From: Acidovorax sp. A1169
GTDB lineage: Bacteria > Pseudomonadota > Gammaproteobacteria > Burkholderiales > Burkholderiaceae_C
Length of the DNA: 64,000 nt
NCBI RefSeq assembly: GCF_030704685.1
Contig: NZ_JAUZDX010000005.1
Coordinates: forward strand, 124,001-188,000
Direction of reading: 5' to 3'
The stretch's first letter is position 1; each line of letters begins with the position of its first letter. Under the pieces are notes generated by a model. That model was not told the origin of the DNA. It saw only the letters and a program-made list of their open reading frames with translations, and did not search any database. The position numbers and the translations under genes were made by a program. Of this stretch, positions 59,971 to 64,000 are shown piece after piece.

Positions 59971-61842
59971 TCAGGCGCTTGGCGGGCGATCCACGCCGCC
60001 GCGCCCAAGGATTTCGGTCTCGTAGTTGGTGCCGGCGGGTGGCCCCATCTGCACGGTGCGGATGGCCGCTATCGAGGCCATGGCGCCCACCGTGGTGATG
60101 AACAAGGCATTGCCCGGAATCCAGCCCTCGCCCCAGCCGATGGCGGGCAGGAACAGGTACGGCACGCCCGTATCGGGGTTGATGGGGGCGAAGTCCACAT
60201 TGATGCTGTGGATGCCCTGCGACCCGGTGTATTCGCCGATGAACTCGAAGGTCGTGTTCGAGCGCATCAGGGCCACCCAGCGCTGCGTGATGGCGCCCGC
60301 GTTGGTCACGGTGATGGCCCCGTTGTAGCTGGCCAGCGCCGCATTGCCGACGATAGAGTCGGTCCACTGCTGGTTCCAGCTCACCTGGTCCCAGTGCGGC
60401 AGCACGCGGGCCTTGAGGTCGCCGGCCACAAGGGCTGATGACACGACGGAGCCGACAGGGAAGTCGTGCGCGAGCTGGCCCACCAGCGCCAGGGTGCCGT
60501 CTATCTGCACATCGCCCACGCGGATCAGCTGCTCGATGCGGTGCTCGATGGTGACGGGCTGGGCCCAACCGGTGGTGTTGGCGATGGTCACCGTGCCGGC
60601 GTCGAGGTCGGCCGTGTAGCCGGTCTGGATCACCACCCCGTCGGCGCCCGTGATGCGCACGCGTGAGAGGCGCTCGCGGCCGGTATCGATGGTCTGCCCA
60701 TTGCCCACGGCCGCGGGCCCGACCTTGCCCGAGTGCCCGATCACCAGGTGGCCGCCGCGGCGGATCATGGGCACGCGGCCATCCTGCGGCAGGCGCACGG
60801 GGTCGAGCCCCAGGATGTCGGCGTCGATGGGCAGGTAGTAGTAGGCCACGCTGTTGTAGCGCAGCGTGGTCGGGTCCACGGGCCACGGCCGCCAGATCTT
60901 GTCCGCCTGCACCGCACCCACGTCGGCAGGGTCGTACCACCACTCCAGCTTTTGCGCCGGCGTGAGCGAGCTGTCGGGCACGAAGTCGCCGAACTGGATT
61001 TCATAAACGCCAGTCTGGTAGTCCAGGCGCCCCTTCAGGTGGGTGCCCGCCAGCAGCCCGTCGGGGTCGGCCGTGGCCGTCAGGGAGTTGCCCTGTGTGT
61101 CGGTGAGCAGCAGCACGAAGCCGCCCGGGGCCAGTGGCGCGGCCTGGGTGCGCCCCATCAGCGTGGCCGTCTTCCAAGGCGCGCGGCGGGTCCACAGGCT
61201 GTCCAGCGTGAAGGCGTCCGGGCTGCCGTTGACCACCCAGTCGGTCATTTGGGCCAGCCCCTGGGAATAGTCCATGGTGCCCGAGGCGATGCCAGAATTC
61301 GTCTCGGTACGGCCGCGGTAGATGGTGCCCTCGAAATCGCGGTAGACGTGGCCCATCCAGGTGAATTGCACGCTGCCCGGCACCACATAATCGGCCGAGA
61401 GCGGGCAAAGGTCGATGGTGAGCAGCGGCGGCGCGAAGTTCTGGACATGCCCGTTCGTATCGGTGAAGCCCGTGCTGTAGATCACGTACACATTGCCGCC
61501 GGCCAGCATTTCCTCGCTCACAGCCGAGGTGGTGTAGACCCCGCCTTTCGCACTGTCGCTGCCCCCGCCACCCTGGCCGTTGCCCAGGTTGGCGAAGATC
61601 TCCGCATTCTCGAAGTCGCTGTTGTAGCTTTGGGTGCGCGAGTCCTGCGAGGTCACGCGGACCGACAAGGTCTTGGCGGTGTAGTTGCACACGCCGTGGT
61701 ACGGGCCGAAGGTGCCGGCGCCGTTGTCGTGCAGTTCATGCGCGATCAGGTCCTGCGTCTTGGACGCAGAGGTCCGGGCCACGTTGTAAGTGTTCTTGGC
61801 GCCGCTCGTACCGAACGTCTGTTGGGTGGTGGTGTAGGTCAT
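59971..61842 (-). CDS. Phage tail-associated protein, hypothetical (623 aa)
   Basis: A 623-residue beta-rich protein with no named domain recognised. The start is MTYTTTQQTFGTSGAKNTYN. Residues ~238-287 (GGFVLLLTDTQGNSLTATAD, then GRLDYQTGVYEIQFGD) follow the same D-G-G-LDYxTG-I-F plan as two repeats in the next-upstream 578-residue protein, so both probably share a module. The C-terminal part (GWGEGWIPGNALFITTVGAM) is Gly-rich. Structural tail role inferred from position. Confidence 0.65.
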   Translation of the reverse strand: MTYTTTQQTFGTSGAKNTYNVARTSASKTQDLIAHELHDNGAGTFGPYHGVCNYTAKTLSVRVTSQDSRTQSYNSDFENAEIFANLGNGQGGGGSDSAKGGVYTTSAVSEEMLAGGNVYVIYSTGFTDTNGHVQNFAPPLLTIDLCPLSADYVVPGSVQFTWMGHVYRDFEGTIYRGRTETNSGIASGTMDYSQGLAQMTDWVVNGSPDAFTLDSLWTRRAPWKTATLMGRTQAAPLAPGGFVLLLTDTQGNSLTATADPDGLLAGTHLKGRLDYQTGVYEIQFGDFVPDSSLTPAQKLEWWYDPADVGAVQADKIWRPWPVDPTTLRYNSVAYYYLPIDADILGLDPVRLPQDGRVPMIRRGGHLVIGHSGKVGPAAVGNGQTIDTGRERLSRVRITGADGVVIQTGYTADLDAGTVTIANTTGWAQPVTIEHRIEQLIRVGDVQIDGTLALVGQLAHDFPVGSVVSSALVAGDLKARVLPHWDQVSWNQQWTDSIVGNAALASYNGAITVTNAGAITQRWVALMRSNTTFEFIGEYTGSQGIHSINVDFAPINPDTGVPYLFLPAIGWGEGWIPGNALFITTVGAMASIAAIRTVQMGPPAGTNYETEILGRGGVDRPPSA

Positions 61843-61854
61843 TGCGTGGGTGTC

Positions 61855-63591
61855 TCAAACATCGCTGCGGAGGGCGTTGCCGCCGGGCATTTGGGTCTTC
61901 AGCCACCCGTAGGCCACATTCGTGGTGGAGCCGGGCGCCACCGATGCGGGGGCGTTCGCGGTCGTGGTGACCACCTCGGAGGGCATGGCCACGCCACCCG
62001 AATAGGCCAGGCCGGGCTCCTTCTGCAAGTTGGTGCCGGAGTTGCTTCCCTCGGTCGCTGATACCGTGCGCGTGGTGAGCCAGAGCACGACCATGGTCCC
62101 CGGCGTAGGCACCTTGGCCAGCGTCATGTTGACGAAGCCCGAGCTGTCGGGATTGAGGCCGCTGAAGGTCTCCACCTCGGTCTCGGAGTACTCGAATGCC
62201 ATCTGGAACTCGCCGCCCGGGTCGGGCATGGCAGCGGGCCGTATGCGCAGGCGCCCGGTCGCATACAGAATCTGGCCCGTGGCATCGCCCGTGAGCCCTC
62301 CGGTGCCGTTGTCGTTGGCAGTCTTGGTGACGCCGCCGGACTGCCAGGTCACCACCAGGGTGCCCGGCTTCACTTCGTCGTGCTCCAGCACCAAGTCGAA
62401 CTCGGGTTTGCGGAACGTAGCACCGCCGGCCCGGTTCATGTAGCCGACCTTTTCACCCCATTGGACAATCACGCTGCTGCCCACGTCGGGCATCTCCTGC
62501 AGCGTGATGGCCAGGCTGCCGGTGGTGTAGACGATCTGACCAGCGCCCGGGCCCGTGAACGCCCCCATCCCGTCATCGACCACGGTGTACCAGTTGCCCA
62601 GGGCCATGTAGCTGATCACCACCGTGCCAGGCGCGGGCAACGGGAGCAGCAGGTCGGTGTACGCCCGGCGGCGATTCTCCTGACCAATCTTGATGCGGCG
62701 CGTGTGCGGTGCGGCACCCACTTCCACACGGCGCGGAGTCTCGGCCAAGACCATGTTGCGCACGGCCGCAGGGCGCAGGTCGAGCGCCACCGTCTCGGTA
62801 CGCGCGCTGGGCACGAGCTGGGTGTAGACGCTGGCCACCTTGATGGAGGCCGCGCCCAGGTCGGCAACTGCGGTCAGCGTGGTGGCGCCGTAGTAGGTGG
62901 CGGCGTCGGCCACGGTGGTGTCGCGCAGCACGGTGCGATTCGCCAGCCGCACGAAACTGCGATCCGGCGGTGAGCCGGGGAAGTTGAAGCGCAGATCGTC
63001 GCTCAGCTCGCACACCACCACATCGGCGGTGTAGTCCACATACCCGTTACCCACCGAATAGCTGAAGGTCCGCGTTTGCACCTCCACGCGGTTGATGCGG
63101 ATGTACTGGCGGCGCTCGGTCGGCTGGTCTTCGTTGTAGACCAACACCAGAGTGCGACCGATGGCCGGCGTGACGCTACCAGGCCGCTGGAAGACCTGGA
63201 TGCTGTTCTGCCCGGCGACGTGGTTCTCCAGCAGGTAACCCGACCACTCCGAGGACTGGATCAGGTAGCTTTCGATGGAATTGGCGATCTCGGTCCGGCG
63301 CGCGAAAGGCGCGCACTTGGCCAGGGTGATGCAGACGTTCGCGTCGTTGGGCGGCTTGGACACGATGACCTGTGCGCCCAGGTAGGTGTCGGTGTTGTTG
63401 GTGCGCACGGCCAAGTGCAGCTGGCGGACCGACACGTCGCCATTGGCGCGGTCCAGCTCGGACACGTCGTTCCAGATGCCATTGCTGCCGCCATCGGGGA
63501 TGGCGGTGCCTGTAGGCCCGCCCCCGCCCTCGGGGTCATCGGTCATCACACGGGATGCGAGCAGCTTGATGTCGCCGGCAAGTATGGTCAT
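61855..63591 (-). CDS. Phage tail-associated protein with internal repeats, hypothetical (578 aa)
   Basis: A 578-residue protein. N-terminal region: MTILAGDIKLLASRVMTDDP, then VSELDRANGDVSVRQLHLAV. Residues ~321-380 and ~409-470 are tandem copies of one ~60-residue module: TGPGAGQIVYTTGSLAIT with MPDVGSSVIVQW, and TGDATGQILYATGRLRIR with MPDPGGEFQMAF. No known enzymatic motif. It lies 12 bp upstream of the 623-residue gene, with which it shares the module. Confidence 0.65.
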   Translation of the reverse strand: MTILAGDIKLLASRVMTDDPEGGGGPTGTAIPDGGSNGIWNDVSELDRANGDVSVRQLHLAVRTNNTDTYLGAQVIVSKPPNDANVCITLAKCAPFARRTEIANSIESYLIQSSEWSGYLLENHVAGQNSIQVFQRPGSVTPAIGRTLVLVYNEDQPTERRQYIRINRVEVQTRTFSYSVGNGYVDYTADVVVCELSDDLRFNFPGSPPDRSFVRLANRTVLRDTTVADAATYYGATTLTAVADLGAASIKVASVYTQLVPSARTETVALDLRPAAVRNMVLAETPRRVEVGAAPHTRRIKIGQENRRRAYTDLLLPLPAPGTVVISYMALGNWYTVVDDGMGAFTGPGAGQIVYTTGSLAITLQEMPDVGSSVIVQWGEKVGYMNRAGGATFRKPEFDLVLEHDEVKPGTLVVTWQSGGVTKTANDNGTGGLTGDATGQILYATGRLRIRPAAMPDPGGEFQMAFEYSETEVETFSGLNPDSSGFVNMTLAKVPTPGTMVVLWLTTRTVSATEGSNSGTNLQKEPGLAYSGGVAMPSEVVTTTANAPASVAPGSTTNVAYGWLKTQMPGGNALRSDV

Positions 63592-63595
63592 AGGG

Positions 63596-63988
63596 TCAAA
63601 CCTCGATCAATCGCACGGTGGCGATGTAGGGATAGGAGTCGGGCGGCAGTTCGGGGCGTGCCACGGGCACGGCCTGAAGGGGCTCGCCGCCCGGGGCGAA
63701 CATCACGGTGAACTCGCGGCCGTCCGCGTGCGTGAATGGGTAGGTCGCATCGGGCACGGATGCCAGCTCACGCAGGTCGTGCAGCATGCCGCGCGCGATC
63801 CACCCGGCGTCCTCGACGGCCTGCAGGGTGATGGGCCGGCCCGCCTGGCGCACGGCCGCATCGACCAGCAGCGCGCCCGTGAGGCTGTACTCCATTTCCT
63901 TTTGCACGGGCGCCCAGTCGTGCTCATCGATCCAGACCATCCCGCAGGGGATGGGCAACGTGCCCAACGTGTGAAATGCGGAGTTCAT
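63596..63988 (-). CDS. Phage protein, hypothetical (130 aa)
   Basis: A 130-residue protein without a recognised family: MNSAFHTLGTLPIPCGMVWI at the start, TGALLVDAAVRQAGRPITLQ in the middle, and FTHADGREFTVMFAPGGEPL followed by PYIATVRLIEV at the end. It resembles small tail-assembly proteins in its strand-rich, short form. The gene begins just inside the window end (63988 of 64000) and stops 4 bp before the 578-residue gene, so the module certainly extends beyond the window. Confidence 0.6.
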   Translation of the reverse strand: MNSAFHTLGTLPIPCGMVWIDEHDWAPVQKEMEYSLTGALLVDAAVRQAGRPITLQAVEDAGWIARGMLHDLRELASVPDATYPFTHADGREFTVMFAPGGEPLQAVPVARPELPPDSYPYIATVRLIEV

Positions 63989-64000
63989 CGCGAGGTTCCC

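Noticed and set aside
54404..63988. Diversity-generating retroelement in the tail region
   Set aside because: No reverse transcriptase and no template/variable repeat pair seen within the window.

Overview
The window is high-GC Gram-negative chromosomal DNA. Gene content (Bug-type solute receptors, a polyhydroxyalkanoate-system protein, DUF3567, NrdJ, PurU, glycolate oxidase GlcD) points to Burkholderiales, most likely Comamonadaceae (Acidovorax/Delftia/Comamonas type). This is inference from protein families; no rRNA or tRNA gene is visible. Almost every stretch is coding and the opposite strand is full of long shadow ORFs.

Layout. 1-4.8 kb: phosphonate (C-P lyase) locus, phnJ (cut by the window edge)-phnI-phnH-phnG on the minus strand, facing phnF-DUF1045-phnN on the plus strand, with a HutC-type operator between them. 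4.8-15.2 kb: tag, a lipoprotein aminopeptidase, a PHA-system protein, nitroreductase, ornithine cyclodeaminase with a divergent Lrp regulator, IclR, an acyl-CoA-binding protein divergent from a wax ester synthase/DGAT, a DUF922 protease-like protein, a TetR/DUF1348 pair with two operators, and a DUF2817 peptidase. 15.3-26.5 kb: M20 hydrolase, argE, an amino-acid-type ABC receptor, a molybdopterin oxidoreductase, a coupled amidohydrolase-DoxX-MFS operon, isochorismatase and pirin with a divergent LysR. 27.6-30.4 kb: an electrophile-defence cluster (DJ-1-like protein, YqhD-type aldehyde reductase, NemR-type repressor) with two matching NemR-like boxes.

30.4-31.4 kb is a small accessory patch. 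An AAC(6')-like aminoglycoside acetyltransferase gene is split, in frame, by a 267-bp MITE-like element with 26-bp perfect terminal inverted repeats, and a second 104-bp inverted-repeat element lies at its 5' end. 31.4-43.6 kb: LysE exporter, small enzymes, Bug receptor, TraB/GumN, fumarylacetoacetase-family enzyme with IclR, DUF3108, DUF3567, AbrB transporter, MocR/GNAT pair, hemerythrin and nitroreductase.

43.7-47.6 kb: nrdJ, a B12-dependent ribonucleotide reductase carrying a 380-residue LAGLIDADG intein at the NP/CGE active-site motif, preceded by a structured leader with two mutually exclusive helices and a 163-bp inverted-repeat element. 47.6-54.4 kb: ChaN-like lipoprotein, GGDEF/EAL protein, purU, LysR, GNAT, glcD. 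From 54.4 kb to the window end, all genes run on the minus strand and look like a phage tail-tip/receptor-binding and lysis module whose last gene (holin-like) ends 15 bp from the glcD stop. One tail protein contains a 14-residue tandem repeat, and two others share a repeated beta-rich motif.
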